DNA from: Rhizobium sp. CSW-27
GTDB lineage: Bacteria > Pseudomonadota > Alphaproteobacteria > Rhizobiales > Rhizobiaceae
Direction of reading: 5' to 3'
Assembly (NCBI RefSeq): GCF_018760785.1
Contig: NZ_JAHHZO010000002.1
Span: forward strand, 62,001-126,000
Length of the DNA stretch: 64,000 bases
Part shown: positions 28,106 to 36,279 of the stretch, piece by piece
Layout: each line of letters starts with the position of its first letter
How positions within the stretch are numbered: position 1 is the stretch's first letter
Made by a program: the position numbers and the translations under genes
Notes under the pieces: model-generated
The model's database searches: none
What the model was told of the DNA's origin: nothing
Seen by the model: only the letters and a program-made list of their open reading frames with translations

Positions 28106-29659
28106 TCATACAGCGCGAGCGACAGCGCTGTCCGTGTGAGGCAGTCCGGCTGTCTCCGTCGCAACCTTCGCCTTGATGAAGGCATCGCCGATGCCGATCA
28201 GGACGGGATTGTCGTAGCCGATCTCGGCCATGGCGGCCGGCATGTCCGACAGGGGGCCTGCCCAGCGCCGCTCTTCCTCGCGCGCGATGGCGCTGACGAT
28301 GACGGCAGGGGTGGAGGGGCTCATGCCGTGGCCGGTCAGCTTGGCGGCAATGGCGCCGGCCGTGCGCCCGCCCATGTAGAACACGGTGGTCACCGTCGCA
28401 TCGGCAAGCTTGGCCCAGTCGAGATCGGCGGGCAGTTCGCCCTTGCGCGAATGGCCGGTCACGAAGCGCACCGATTGCGCATGGTCGCGATGGGTGAGCG
28501 ACACGCCGAGCCGCGCGGCCATGGCGGTTGCCGCGGTAACCCCCGGCACGATTTCCACCGGGATGCCCTCGCGCTCCAGGCTTTCGATTTCCTCGCCCGC
28601 GCGGCCGAAGATCATCGGGTCGCCGGATTTCAGGCGAACCACCCGCTTGCCGCTCCGGGCCAGCGCAATCATCATCGCATTGATGTCTTCCTGCTTGCAG
28701 CTCTCGCGGCCGCCGCGCTTGCCAACCAGCATGCGCTTGGCCTCGCGGCGGGCAAGTTCCAGCACGTCGGCGGAGACCAGATCATCGAACAGGATGACAT
28801 CGGCCGCCTGCAGCGCCCGCACGGCCTTCAGCGTCAGAAGTTCCGCATCGCCGGGGCCGGCGCCGACCAGCGTGACGCGGCCTTCGCCGCTCGCCTCCAC
28901 CGCCTGGGCAATGTGCCCGGCCTCCGCAATCAGTTGCTCGGCAATGCCGTCTGCCGGCGCCTCGCGGAAGACGCGGTCGACGAAGCGTTCCCAGAAGCTG
29001 CGCCGCTCGGTACCCGGCTTCAGGCGCGCATTGATCGCCTCGCGAATGGTCTGGGCGATCTCCGCCCAGGGCTTCAGTGCCGGTGGCAGCAGGGTTTCGA
29101 TCCGCCGGCGGATCGCCTGGGCCAGAATGGGCGCTGCGCCATCGGTGGAAATGGCAATCACCACCGGCGAACGGTTGACGATGGAGCCGAACTGGAACTG
29201 GCAGAAGGCCGGCTTGTCGATGACATTGACGGGCACACCGGCCGCCCTGGCGGCGCAATAGAAGGCCTTTGCCTCCTCGTCCGTCTCGCAGTCGCCGAGT
29301 GCCAGCGCCGCATTGCCGAAGATGGCGATGTGCCAGGGGTGATCTCGATGCCGGATGCCGGGTCGCGTTTCGGCGGCATCCGCAGACAGAGATGCCGCCT
29401 CCGCGGCATGGCTGGCGATCAGGCCGCGCATTACCTCGCCGAGTGCGTCCTCGGGACAGAAGACATCGACAATCGCGCCGGAAGCGACCAGCAGTTCCGC
29501 CTTCCAGGCAGCACCGTCCGAACCGCCGGCCAGCACCACCCGCTTGCCGTCAAGGTTGAAGAATACCGGCAGCTTCGCCAGCGGCTCCATGCGGGCGGGT
29601 GCCTGACGGGCGGGCGTTGTGCGGCTCTTCTCGGCGATGGCGGATTGCGCGGCGTCCAT
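28106..29659 (-). CDS. cysG: Siroheme synthase CysG
   Basis: A 517-residue three-activity enzyme making siroheme for sulfite and nitrite reductase. Residues about 25-230 form the precorrin-2 dehydrogenase/ferrochelatase part (FFNLDGKRVVLAGGSDGAAWK, the NAD site). Residues about 245-495 are uroporphyrinogen III methyltransferase: VTLVGAGPGDAELLTLKA, VLFDDLVS-type segment, RLKSGDPMIFGRAGEE and VPGVTAATAMAARLG. The start at 29659 has GGAG at 8-nt spacing. The 24 residues before MEPLAKLPVFF are non-conserved, so M24 is an alternative. cysI/cysH partners are not in the window. Confidence 0.95.
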   Translation of the reverse strand: MDAAQSAIAEKSRTTPARQAPARMEPLAKLPVFFNLDGKRVVLAGGSDGAAWKAELLVASGAIVDVFCPEDALGEVMRGLIASHAAEAASLSADAAETRPGIRHRDHPWHIAIFGNAALALGDCETDEEAKAFYCAARAAGVPVNVIDKPAFCQFQFGSIVNRSPVVIAISTDGAAPILAQAIRRRIETLLPPALKPWAEIAQTIREAINARLKPGTERRSFWERFVDRVFREAPADGIAEQLIAEAGHIAQAVEASGEGRVTLVGAGPGDAELLTLKAVRALQAADVILFDDLVSADVLELARREAKRMLVGKRGGRESCKQEDINAMMIALARSGKRVVRLKSGDPMIFGRAGEEIESLEREGIPVEIVPGVTAATAMAARLGVSLTHRDHAQSVRFVTGHSRKGELPADLDWAKLADATVTTVFYMGGRTAGAIAAKLTGHGMSPSTPAVIVSAIAREEERRWAGPLSDMPAAMAEIGYDNPVLIGIGDAFIKAKVATETAGLPHTDSAVARAV

Positions 29660-29804
29660 TGAACGGCTCCGGTGGTTCTGGCGTGGCGGGGCGCCGCCTG
29701 GCGCTCCGGGTCTTGTCCGCAAGGCCTTTGCAAGCCTGCGCGGAACATCCGGCGAAAGTGCCATTGCCGGGCGCCGCATCGCAAGGAATAATGCTGCAAA
29801 AACC

Positions 29805-29826
29805 CGGCATTCCTTGGAAAATGCCG
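29805..29826. promoter_or_regulatory. Inverted repeat upstream of cysG
   Basis: CGGCATT (29805-29811) and AATGCCG (29820-29826) are perfect arms with an 8-bp spacer, about 145 bp upstream of cysG. A sulfur regulator of the LysR (CysB) type could be considered, but this is only a guess from the gene it precedes. Confidence 0.3.
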
Positions 29827-29932
29827 CCCGCATGTGCGTATTGTGACGCGCTGCGCGTGTCCGGCAAGGAGAGGTTGCGCTGCATCGTGCCGGCCGCAGG
29901 CCGAAAGTCTCTCGACAGGCCGTGCGGTTCAC

Positions 29933-29953
29933 GTTATCGATTAAACGATTAAC
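29933..29953. promoter_or_regulatory. Probable operator of the LacI-type regulator
   Basis: Two CGATTAA copies (29938-29944 and 29946-29952) stand 8 bp apart, and TTATCGATTA around 29934-29943 is a near-palindrome centred on CG, as LacI-family operators are. The element ends 18 bp before the regulator's ATG, a place suited to autoregulation. Confidence 0.4.
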
Positions 29954-29971
29954 CAGATTCGATCCGTCCCG

Positions 29972-31018
29972 ATGAAGAGCGAGAAGCCCAACCTGTCCGC
30001 GATTGCCCAGGCGCTCGGCGTATCCGTGGCAACCGTCTCCAACGCGCTGTCCGGCAAGGGGCGCGTTTCGAGCGAGCTTGCCGAGCGCATCCGCGACACG
30101 GCCCACAGCCTCGGCTACGTGCCGAGCGTGGCCGGCCGTGCCTTGCGCACCGGCCGCAGCGGCGTGCTGGGGCTCGTGCTGCCGGACATCGCCAATCCGC
30201 TCTTTCCGCAGATCGCCCAGGCCATCGAGCATGCTGCCTCGGCCGCCGGCTACGGCGTTCTGATCGGTGACTCGCGTGGCGCGGTGGAGCAGCAGACACA
30301 GGCGATCCTGCGCCTCATCGACCGGGGTGTCGATGGTATCATCATCATCCCGCGCCGGGGCACCCGCATCGCGGACATCGGCTGCCCCGTCGCCGTCATC
30401 GACACGCCGGCCACGCCCGGCAATACGGTCGCTTCCGATCACTGGGCTGGCGGCGAAGAGATGGGCCGACATCTGCGTGTCCTGGGGCACCGGAGCGTGC
30501 TGATCCTGGCGGGCAGCGCCCTCTCCAATGTCCAGAACGACCGGGTCGGCGGCCTGCGTGCCGGTCTTGGCCCGGATGTGCGGGCCGATGTGCTGTGGCT
30601 GGAGCGCCATGCGGAGGCGGAAGGAGCGGAAGCGCCGCTCGGCCTTGCCGCACGGGTGCGGCAGGGTGTGACCGCCTTCGCCGCCCTGTCGGACCTGACG
30701 GCGGTTCGCGCACTGACGGAACTGCAGGCGGCCGGCATCGCCGTGCCGGCGGCGGCCAGCGTCACCGGCTTTGATGACCTCATCTGGTCCTCGGTCATCA
30801 CCCCCTCGCTGACGACGCTGCGCATGGACATGGGCGAAATTGCCCGACAGGCGGTGCAGGCACTCGCCGCGGTGATCGAGGATCTGCCGCACGGGCAGGT
30901 AACGGCACTGGGCACGGTCGTTGCCGAACGCGCCGCCGTGCCGATGAAGCTGATGCTGCGCCAATCCTCCGGACCCTGCCCGGCAGAACGCGAACTCTTG
31001 AACGGAGACGAGCAATGA
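29972..31018 (+). CDS. LacI-family transcriptional regulator of a purine salvage operon
   Basis: A 348-residue LacI/GalR regulator. The helix-turn-helix and hinge helix lie at residues 8-60 (LSAIAQALGVSVATVSNALS and YVPSVAGRALRTGRSG); the ligand domain follows with GLVLPDIANPLFPQIAQAIE and a C-terminal SVTGFDDLIWSSVITPSLTT. It heads a row of genes for a nucleoside hydrolase and adenine deaminase, so a nucleoside or purine is the likely effector. Its stop overlaps the start of the small frame at 31015 (ATGA). Confidence 0.92.
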   Translation: MKSEKPNLSAIAQALGVSVATVSNALSGKGRVSSELAERIRDTAHSLGYVPSVAGRALRTGRSGVLGLVLPDIANPLFPQIAQAIEHAASAAGYGVLIGDSRGAVEQQTQAILRLIDRGVDGIIIIPRRGTRIADIGCPVAVIDTPATPGNTVASDHWAGGEEMGRHLRVLGHRSVLILAGSALSNVQNDRVGGLRAGLGPDVRADVLWLERHAEAEGAEAPLGLAARVRQGVTAFAALSDLTAVRALTELQAAGIAVPAAASVTGFDDLIWSSVITPSLTTLRMDMGEIARQAVQALAAVIEDLPHGQVTALGTVVAERAAVPMKLMLRQSSGPCPAERELLNGDEQ

Positions 31019-31338
31019 CGCTTTCTGCCCGGATGCGCGGCCGCGCGCATCATTCCGGCCCTGATCGGCCGGCGAATGTTGCAAAGCTGTGCGCCGGCCC
31101 TATTTCTGCCTTCCTTGCAGCCTTTGATGGTGGAGATGGATGGTCGCCTCGATCCGCGTGCCATCCGGAAGCCCCAGACATGCGAATTGCCATCACCGGC
31201 CATGTTCCGAAAGCGGCGGAACGGGTCCGGCGGCCGCGCGTGGTGACCCTGGTCCCAGGTCCTTTCCAGGGCATTGCGCGCGGCAAATTCGCCTGTCGTC
31301 TCGTTCCCCGCCGGGCTTTTGCCTCGGAGGCGGCGTGA
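31015..31338 (+). CDS. Small coupled open frame of unknown function, possibly a gene remnant
   Basis: A 107-codon frame whose ATG overlaps the regulator stop (ATGA) and whose TGA overlaps the nucleoside hydrolase start (TGATG). Such double coupling is what a real operon gene shows, yet the protein is Arg/Pro/Ala-rich and matches no family I know. An internal segment MRIAITGHV resembles the first strand of many enzymes, and in similar clusters a PfkB-type sugar kinase often sits here. It may therefore be a kinase gene reduced by an internal deletion, or a true small gene. Confidence 0.35.
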   Translation: MTLSARMRGRAHHSGPDRPANVAKLCAGPISAFLAAFDGGDGWSPRSACHPEAPDMRIAITGHVPKAAERVRRPRVVTLVPGPFQGIARGKFACRLVPRRAFASEAA

Positions 31339-32264
31339 TGGGGGTGTGGATCGATACAGACATGGGATTTGACGACATTGCGGCCCTTCTGGTGGTAGCG
31401 CATCGCGGGCAGCCGATCGATGGCGTGTCGCTGGTCTTCGGCAATGCCGGCCTTCAACAGGTGGAACGCAATGCAGCCGGCGCGCAGGCGGCCTTCGGCT
31501 GGACGTTCCCCATCCATCGGGGACGCGCGTCCCCGGTCCTCGGCCGTCTGGAGACGGCGACAGGCATCCTCGGTGATCATGGCATGCCTTCGGCCGGCGC
31601 CCGCCTGCCGGAGGTTCCCGTGGTCCTGCACACCGGGGATGCCTTTTCCGCCCTCTGCGCCTGGCTGGAGGATGGAGGCGCGGAGCATCGCATCCTGGCG
31701 CTCGGACCGCTGACCAACCTGGCCGCTCTTGCGCTCGCCCGGCCGGACCTTGCCGCCCGCATCACCGATCTTGTCTGGATGGGCGGCGGCGTCACCAGCG
31801 GCAATCACACCGCCTCCGCCGAATTCAATGCCTTTGCCGATCCGGAAGCGCTTGCCATCGTGCTGTCCCATGGCCTGCCGCTGCGCATGGTGGATCTCGA
31901 TCTCTGCCGCAAGGTGCTGGCGGCGCCCGCCGACGTGCAGCCGGTGCGCGGGGCGGGCGGGCGCAACAGCGCGCTGCTGGCCGATCTGCTCTCCGGCTTC
32001 ATCGATATAGCCGTCAGTCGCGGCCGCACCGCCATGTCGCTCTATGATGCCGTGGCGGCCGTCGTCTTCCTGCGCGAGGATCTGGTGACGTGGCGCCCGG
32101 TGCGCCTCGACGCCGAACTGACCGGCACCCATACCCGTGGCCGCACCGTGGTGGAAACCCGCCCCGGCCGCGCCCCCTTCAACGCCGCCTGCGCCATCGA
32201 CATCGCCGTCGAGCAGGCGCGCGACATCATCCTCGACGTCCTGAAAAGCGAAGCCTCCCGATGA
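31338..32264 (+). CDS. Inosine-uridine-type nucleoside hydrolase
   Basis: A 308-residue member of the nucleoside hydrolase family, which cleaves the N-glycosidic bond of ribonucleosides to base and ribose. The signature DTDMGFDDIAAL at the N terminus is the calcium-binding aspartate cluster (DTDxGxDDxxAL); LALGPLTNLAAL, VWMGGG and SAEFNAFADPEAL are further family motifs. The ATG at 31338 follows GGAGG at 7-nt spacing. The stop overlaps the adenine deaminase ATG (ATGA), so the two enzymes form a nucleoside-to-hypoxanthine route. Confidence 0.93.
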   Translation: MGVWIDTDMGFDDIAALLVVAHRGQPIDGVSLVFGNAGLQQVERNAAGAQAAFGWTFPIHRGRASPVLGRLETATGILGDHGMPSAGARLPEVPVVLHTGDAFSALCAWLEDGGAEHRILALGPLTNLAALALARPDLAARITDLVWMGGGVTSGNHTASAEFNAFADPEALAIVLSHGLPLRMVDLDLCRKVLAAPADVQPVRGAGGRNSALLADLLSGFIDIAVSRGRTAMSLYDAVAAVVFLREDLVTWRPVRLDAELTGTHTRGRTVVETRPGRAPFNAACAIDIAVEQARDIILDVLKSEASR

Positions 32265-34042
32265 CCCGCCCCTTTGAACTGTTCGACCTCAACCTGCCGG
32301 AACTGCGCCTGCGCGCCGTGCAGGCGGCACGGGGCGAGGTGCCGTTCGACCTGCTGCTGCGCGGCGGCACGGTGGTCGACGTGGTGACGGGCGAATTGCG
32401 GCCGGCGGATGTGGGCATTGTCGGTCCGCTGATTGCAAGCGTGCATGCACCGGGTTCGCGTCTCGACAGCGCCTCCACCATCAATGCCGCCGGTGCCTTC
32501 ATCGCGCCCGGCCTGGTCGACACGCACATGCACATCGAAAGCTCCATGGTGACGCCGGCCGCCTATGCCCAGGCCGTGGTGCCGCGCGGCGTGACGACGG
32601 TGGTGTGGGATCCGCACGAATTCGGCAATGTGCTGGGCCTTGCCGGGGTGAACTGGGCGGCGGATGCGGTGATCGACCTGCCGCTGCGCGTCATCCTGCT
32701 TGCCCCGTCCTCGGTTCCCTCCGCGCCGGGCTTGGAGCGGGCCGGTGCCGAATTCGGTCCGGATGTTCTGGCCGACCTTCTGGCGCGGCCGGATATCGCC
32801 GGCATCGCGGAAATGATGAACATGCGCGGCATCATCGAGGGTGATCCGCGCATGACCGACATCATCCAGGCGGGTCTCGAAACCGGCAAGCTGGTCTGTG
32901 GCCATGCGCGCAGCCTGACGGGCCGCGATCTGCAGGCTTTCGTCACGGCGGGCGTCAGTTCCGACCATGAACTGGTCTCCGGCGACGACTTGATGGAGAA
33001 GCTGCGCGCCGGCCTCGCCATCGAACTGCGCGGCAGCCATGATCATCTGCTGCCGGATTTCGTCGCCGCGCTGGAGCGGCTCGGCCACCTGCCGCAGACG
33101 GTGACGCTGTGCACCGACGACGTGTTCCCCGATGACCTGCAGGCCGGCGGCGGGCTGGACGACGTGGTGCGGCGGCTGGTCGGCTATGGCATGCGTCCCG
33201 AATGGGCGCTGCAGGCAGCCACGCTGAACGGCGCGCGCCGTCTCGGAAGGCCCGATCTCGGCCTGGTTGCGCCCGGTCGCCGCGCCGATCTCGTGCTGTT
33301 CGAGGATCTCTCGCGCTTCGAGGCCCGCCGCGTTCTCGTTTCCGGCCGGGAAGTCGCCGCCGGTGGCGCGCTGCTGAGCCCGCCTGCGGCCACCGAAACC
33401 GTGACGCTGACGGGCACGATGAAGCTTTCGCCGCTTTCGCCAGAGGACTTCCGGATCGCGGCCACGGGGGAGACGGCGCGTGTCGCGACCATCGACCAGC
33501 CGCGCTTTACCTGCTGGGGCGAGGCGGTCACCGCTGTCCGCGACGGTTGCGTCGTGCCGCCGGAGGGCGCCACGCTGATTGCCGTGGCGCACCGCCACGG
33601 TCTTGCCGACCCCAAGCCGCGGGTCGGCTTCCTGACCGGATGGGGCACCTGGCGCGGCGCATTTGCCACCACCGTCTCGCATGACAGCCACAACCTCACC
33701 GTTTTCGGTCAGGATCCGGTCGACATGGCTGCCGCCGCCAATGCGGTCATTGCCGCCGGCGGCGGGCTTGCGGTTGCCTCCGGCGGCACCGTGCAGGCCG
33801 TGCTGCCGCTGCCTCTGGCCGGGCTGGTGGCCGAGGCCGGGGTTCAGGAAACCGCCGCCGGCTTTGCGGCGATCCGCGCGGCCATCGACCGCATCGTCGA
33901 CTGGCAGCCGCCCTATCTGGTGTTCAAGGCCTGCTTCGGGGCAACGCTTGCCTGCAATGCCGGTCCGCATCAGACCGATCTCGGCATTGCCGATGTCACC
34001 AGCGGAAGATTGCTGGAGACGCCGGTGCTCGCCACCTGGTGA
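32261..34042 (+). CDS. ade: Adenine deaminase
   Basis: A 593-residue amidohydrolase converting adenine to hypoxanthine and ammonia. PGLVDTHMHIESSMV holds the first metal histidines, VWDPHEFGNVLG and CGHARSL follow, and LCTDDVFPDDL carries the catalytic aspartate. The C-terminal domain has GFLTGWGTWRGAFATTVSHDSHNL, characteristic of bacterial Ade rather than AMP or cytosine deaminases. The length is normal. Coupled to the nucleoside hydrolase by ATGA overlap. Confidence 0.95.
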   Translation: MTRPFELFDLNLPELRLRAVQAARGEVPFDLLLRGGTVVDVVTGELRPADVGIVGPLIASVHAPGSRLDSASTINAAGAFIAPGLVDTHMHIESSMVTPAAYAQAVVPRGVTTVVWDPHEFGNVLGLAGVNWAADAVIDLPLRVILLAPSSVPSAPGLERAGAEFGPDVLADLLARPDIAGIAEMMNMRGIIEGDPRMTDIIQAGLETGKLVCGHARSLTGRDLQAFVTAGVSSDHELVSGDDLMEKLRAGLAIELRGSHDHLLPDFVAALERLGHLPQTVTLCTDDVFPDDLQAGGGLDDVVRRLVGYGMRPEWALQAATLNGARRLGRPDLGLVAPGRRADLVLFEDLSRFEARRVLVSGREVAAGGALLSPPAATETVTLTGTMKLSPLSPEDFRIAATGETARVATIDQPRFTCWGEAVTAVRDGCVVPPEGATLIAVAHRHGLADPKPRVGFLTGWGTWRGAFATTVSHDSHNLTVFGQDPVDMAAAANAVIAAGGGLAVASGGTVQAVLPLPLAGLVAEAGVQETAAGFAAIRAAIDRIVDWQPPYLVFKACFGATLACNAGPHQTDLGIADVTSGRLLETPVLATW

Positions 34043-34200
34043 AGCTGACGGGGTGACGCATTTGTGACGAATTTGTCGCAGTTGATTCTGCTCAAAGCGT
34101 GAGGCAGGCTCTTCCGCTACCTTCGGCCTTCTAATACGGCATGCGACGCCTGATGGTGTGCATGGAGACAGGAAGGGCAAGTCCCTTCGAAGGAAGGCCT

Positions 34201-34566
34201 ATGAACAGCGCTTATAACGTAGCCGACATCACGGTCGCGCAGGTGGACCGGGCGTTTCCGCTTGCCAATGCGGCGGAGGCGGCAGCCGATCTCGGCGACT
34301 GGCGCCGATTCTGCGAACGCATCATCGCGGCGCGTGACGAAGGCGAGGCGCGCGAGCGCCTGCTGGTCTGCGAAAACGGGCATGGCTACCTCAAGGGTCT
34401 GTGCCTCGCGACGCTGCGCGACACCGAAGAGGGCGCGGTGCTCGACGTGCCGCTGCATGTGGTGGCGACCGTTCTGGACGAGGACGGTGTGCGCTCCGCG
34501 CTCTGGGAGCGGCTTCGGGTGCTTGCCGCCAGTGCCGGCGGTGCGCGCCTGCAACTGCCGGCCTGA
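34201..34566 (+). CDS. Conserved-looking 121-residue protein, unknown
   Basis: A soluble protein beginning MNSAYNVADITVAQVDRAFPL. It has an alpha/beta composition with a central GYLKGLCLATLRDTEEGAVLDVPLHVVATVLD stretch and a helical C terminus (REALW-type segment, residues 100-115), somewhat like part of an acetyltransferase fold, but the acetyl-CoA loop is not visible. Codon use matches its neighbours. AGGA lies 6 nt upstream of the ATG at 34201; an upstream in-frame ATG at 34141 is less likely. It converges on the response-regulator gene. Confidence 0.7.
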   Translation: MNSAYNVADITVAQVDRAFPLANAAEAAADLGDWRRFCERIIAARDEGEARERLLVCENGHGYLKGLCLATLRDTEEGAVLDVPLHVVATVLDEDGVRSALWERLRVLAASAGGARLQLPA

Positions 34567-34607
34567 AGGTGCGAACTCAGGGTGCGAACCGAGGGCGCGG
34601 CACGGTT

Positions 34608-35354
34608 TTACGCGCCCCGCGCTTCGGTGCTGCTCGCCTCGGCCGCGAAGATATAGCCCACGCCGCGCACGGAGCGGATGAAAACGGGATGGGCCGGGTT
34701 GGTCTCGATCTTCTTGCGCAGACGGGCGATCTGCGCGTCGATTGCCCGGTCGAAGGCTTCGAACTGGCGGCCGCGCGTCTGGTCCATCAGCATTTCGCGC
34801 GTCAGAACGCGGCCGGCATTGCGGATCATCACCGCCAGCATGTCGAATTCGCCGGTGGTCAGTTCCACCTCTTCGTCGTGCGGGTTGAGCAGGCGGCGGC
34901 GGTGGATTTCCAGCCGCCAGCCGTCGAACTCGTAGACCTGGCCCTGTTCCTGTGCCGGGGCTTCGGCCGGCTTGCGGCGGCGCAGGATGCTGCGCACCCG
35001 GGCGAGCACCTCCCGCAGGTGGAAGGGTTTCGGAATGTAATCGTCGGCGCCGACTTCCAGCCCGATGATGCGGTCCACCACATCGTCGCGACCGGTCAGC
35101 ATCACGATCGGTACGTCGGAGGCGGCGCGGATCTCGCGGGCCAGCGCCAGCCCGTCCTCGCTGTTGGGCAGCACCAGATCGAGCAGGATCAGATCCACTG
35201 TGAAATCGGCCATCGCCTTGCGCATGGAGGCGCCGTCGGATGCGCCTGTGACGAGGAAGCCCTCGTCCTCGAAGTAACGCGTTACCATCTGACGGATACG
35301 AGGATCATCATCCACGATGAGGATGCGCTCGGCCCGCTTCTCGAATTTCGTCAT
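34608..35354 (-). CDS. fxkR: OmpR-type response regulator, FxkR-like
   Basis: A 248-residue two-domain response regulator. The receiver (residues 10-125) keeps the acidic pocket (VDDDP, 14-18), phospho-acceptor Asp59 (LLDLVLP), Thr87 and Lys109. The C-terminal winged helix (about 145-240) has LTTGEFDMLAVM, RAIDAQIARLRKKIE and IRSVRGVGYIF. The ATG at 35354 is preferred over an upstream TTG. It is divergent from a fixK-like gene followed by a heme-PAS hybrid kinase, and the shared promoter has an exact GTTACA-N4-GTTACA motif. That is the layout of the Rhizobium etli hFixL-FxkR-FixK cascade, as I recall it. The symbol rests on context. Confidence 0.72.
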   Translation of the reverse strand: MTKFEKRAERILIVDDDPRIRQMVTRYFEDEGFLVTGASDGASMRKAMADFTVDLILLDLVLPNSEDGLALAREIRAASDVPIVMLTGRDDVVDRIIGLEVGADDYIPKPFHLREVLARVRSILRRRKPAEAPAQEQGQVYEFDGWRLEIHRRRLLNPHDEEVELTTGEFDMLAVMIRNAGRVLTREMLMDQTRGRQFEAFDRAIDAQIARLRKKIETNPAHPVFIRSVRGVGYIFAAEASSTEARGA

Positions 35355-35393
35355 GCCCCTGACCAGACCACCTGCCAGACCACCGGATTGGCT

Positions 35394-35409
35394 GTTACAC
35401 ACTGTTACA
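35394..35409 (+). promoter_or_regulatory. K-box, predicted FxkR binding site upstream of fixK
   Basis: GTTACA (35394-35399), four bases, GTTACA (35404-35409): a direct repeat one helical turn apart, as OmpR-type regulators bind. It lies 85 bp upstream of the fixK-like ATG and 40 bp from the divergent regulator's ATG. A third, inverted and imperfect copy (GTTACG on the leftward strand) lies near 35425-35430. The motif matches the K-box described for R. etli fixK promoters as I remember it. Confidence 0.7.
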
Positions 35410-35493
35410 CGATTCAACCGGACCGTAACATGCCCGGCATCCTTCTGTCACCGCCGCCCACCATAGTTTGGCCATCAAGACAGAGGGACGGAC

Positions 35494-36246
35494 ATGCTTT
35501 CGACAGCCACCAACGCACATTCCGCTTTCGCCGCCATGGCGACGATGAAGCCGCAACTGGCAACGCTGGACGAACTCTTCGCCTCGGTTCCGCGCGAGAC
35601 GCTGGATGTCGGCGAGGGCCTGTTCTGGCAGGGTGACGATGCCCAGCACATTTTTGAGGTCACGGAAGGAGTCTTGAGGATTTTCAAGATCATAGGGGAT
35701 GGGCGCCGCGTCATCACCGGCTTCCTCTATGCCGGTGACATGGTGGGCCTGTCGCTCAAGGACGTCTATCTCTACAGCGCCGAGGCGGTCACGCCGGTCA
35801 AGGTGCGCCGCCTCACCAAGCGCGCCTTCATCGACGCGATCGAGCATTCGCCCGAACTTCGCCCGCAGCTTTTCTCGCTGATGTGCGACGAAATGGCCGC
35901 CGCCCAGGACCAGATGGTGCTTCTGTCACGCAAGAGCGCCGAAGAGCGCGTCTGCAGCTTCCTGATGCTGATTGCCCGGCGCATGCAGGGCGAGCGCCAG
36001 ATGGCCCGCACCGTGCAGTTGCCGATGAGCCGGCAGGACATGGCCGACTATCTGGGCCTGACGATTGAAACCGTGTCGCGCACCATCACAAAGCTGATCG
36101 CGCGTGGCGTGATTTCGCCGAACGGGCGCCATGCCTTCGACCTTGCCAAGCCCGGAAAACTGCTTGCGCTGTGCGGCGATGGCGATAGTTATGACGACAT
36201 CGGCGATCGTGCCGTCAAGACGCGGCAGGCGGTCTGGCCGCACTGA
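35494..36246 (+). CDS. fixK: Crp/Fnr-family regulator, FixK-like
   Basis: A 250-residue regulator: cyclic-nucleotide-binding-like beta-roll (about residues 25-145, GEGLFWQGDDAQHIFEVTEGVLRI, GDMVGL) and a C-terminal helix-turn-helix (MSRQDMADYLGLTIETVSRTITKL). The recognition helix has the E-x-x-S-R pattern that reads TTGAT-N4-ATCAA. The N-terminal cysteine cluster of FNR/FnrN is missing, so it probably does not sense oxygen itself; this fits FixK. The ATG at 35494 follows GAGGGA. It lies 33 bp before the hybrid kinase gene. Targets of FixK are usually micro-oxic respiration genes. Confidence 0.82.
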   Translation: MLSTATNAHSAFAAMATMKPQLATLDELFASVPRETLDVGEGLFWQGDDAQHIFEVTEGVLRIFKIIGDGRRVITGFLYAGDMVGLSLKDVYLYSAEAVTPVKVRRLTKRAFIDAIEHSPELRPQLFSLMCDEMAAAQDQMVLLSRKSAEERVCSFLMLIARRMQGERQMARTVQLPMSRQDMADYLGLTIETVSRTITKLIARGVISPNGRHAFDLAKPGKLLALCGDGDSYDDIGDRAVKTRQAVWPH

Positions 36247-36279
36247 CGGTCCGCCTGTTCCAGAAGCCAAGGGGTTTGC

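Larger units (their letters stand above)
29660..29971. other. Divergent cysG/lacI-type promoter region
   Basis: A 312-bp non-coding stretch with an inverted repeat near cysG (29805-29826) and an A+T-rich repeat just before the regulator gene (29933-29953). No gene is seen. Confidence 0.5.

Noticed and set aside
29660..31084. Upstream extension of cysG by over 400 codons
   Set aside because: The extension is antisense to the LacI-type regulator gene and lacks conserved sequence; the real cysG start at 29659 has a ribosome-binding site.
32042..34180. A 712-codon leftward open frame opposite adenine deaminase
   Set aside because: Shadow of the high-GC ade gene; His/Arg/Gln-rich and without motifs.
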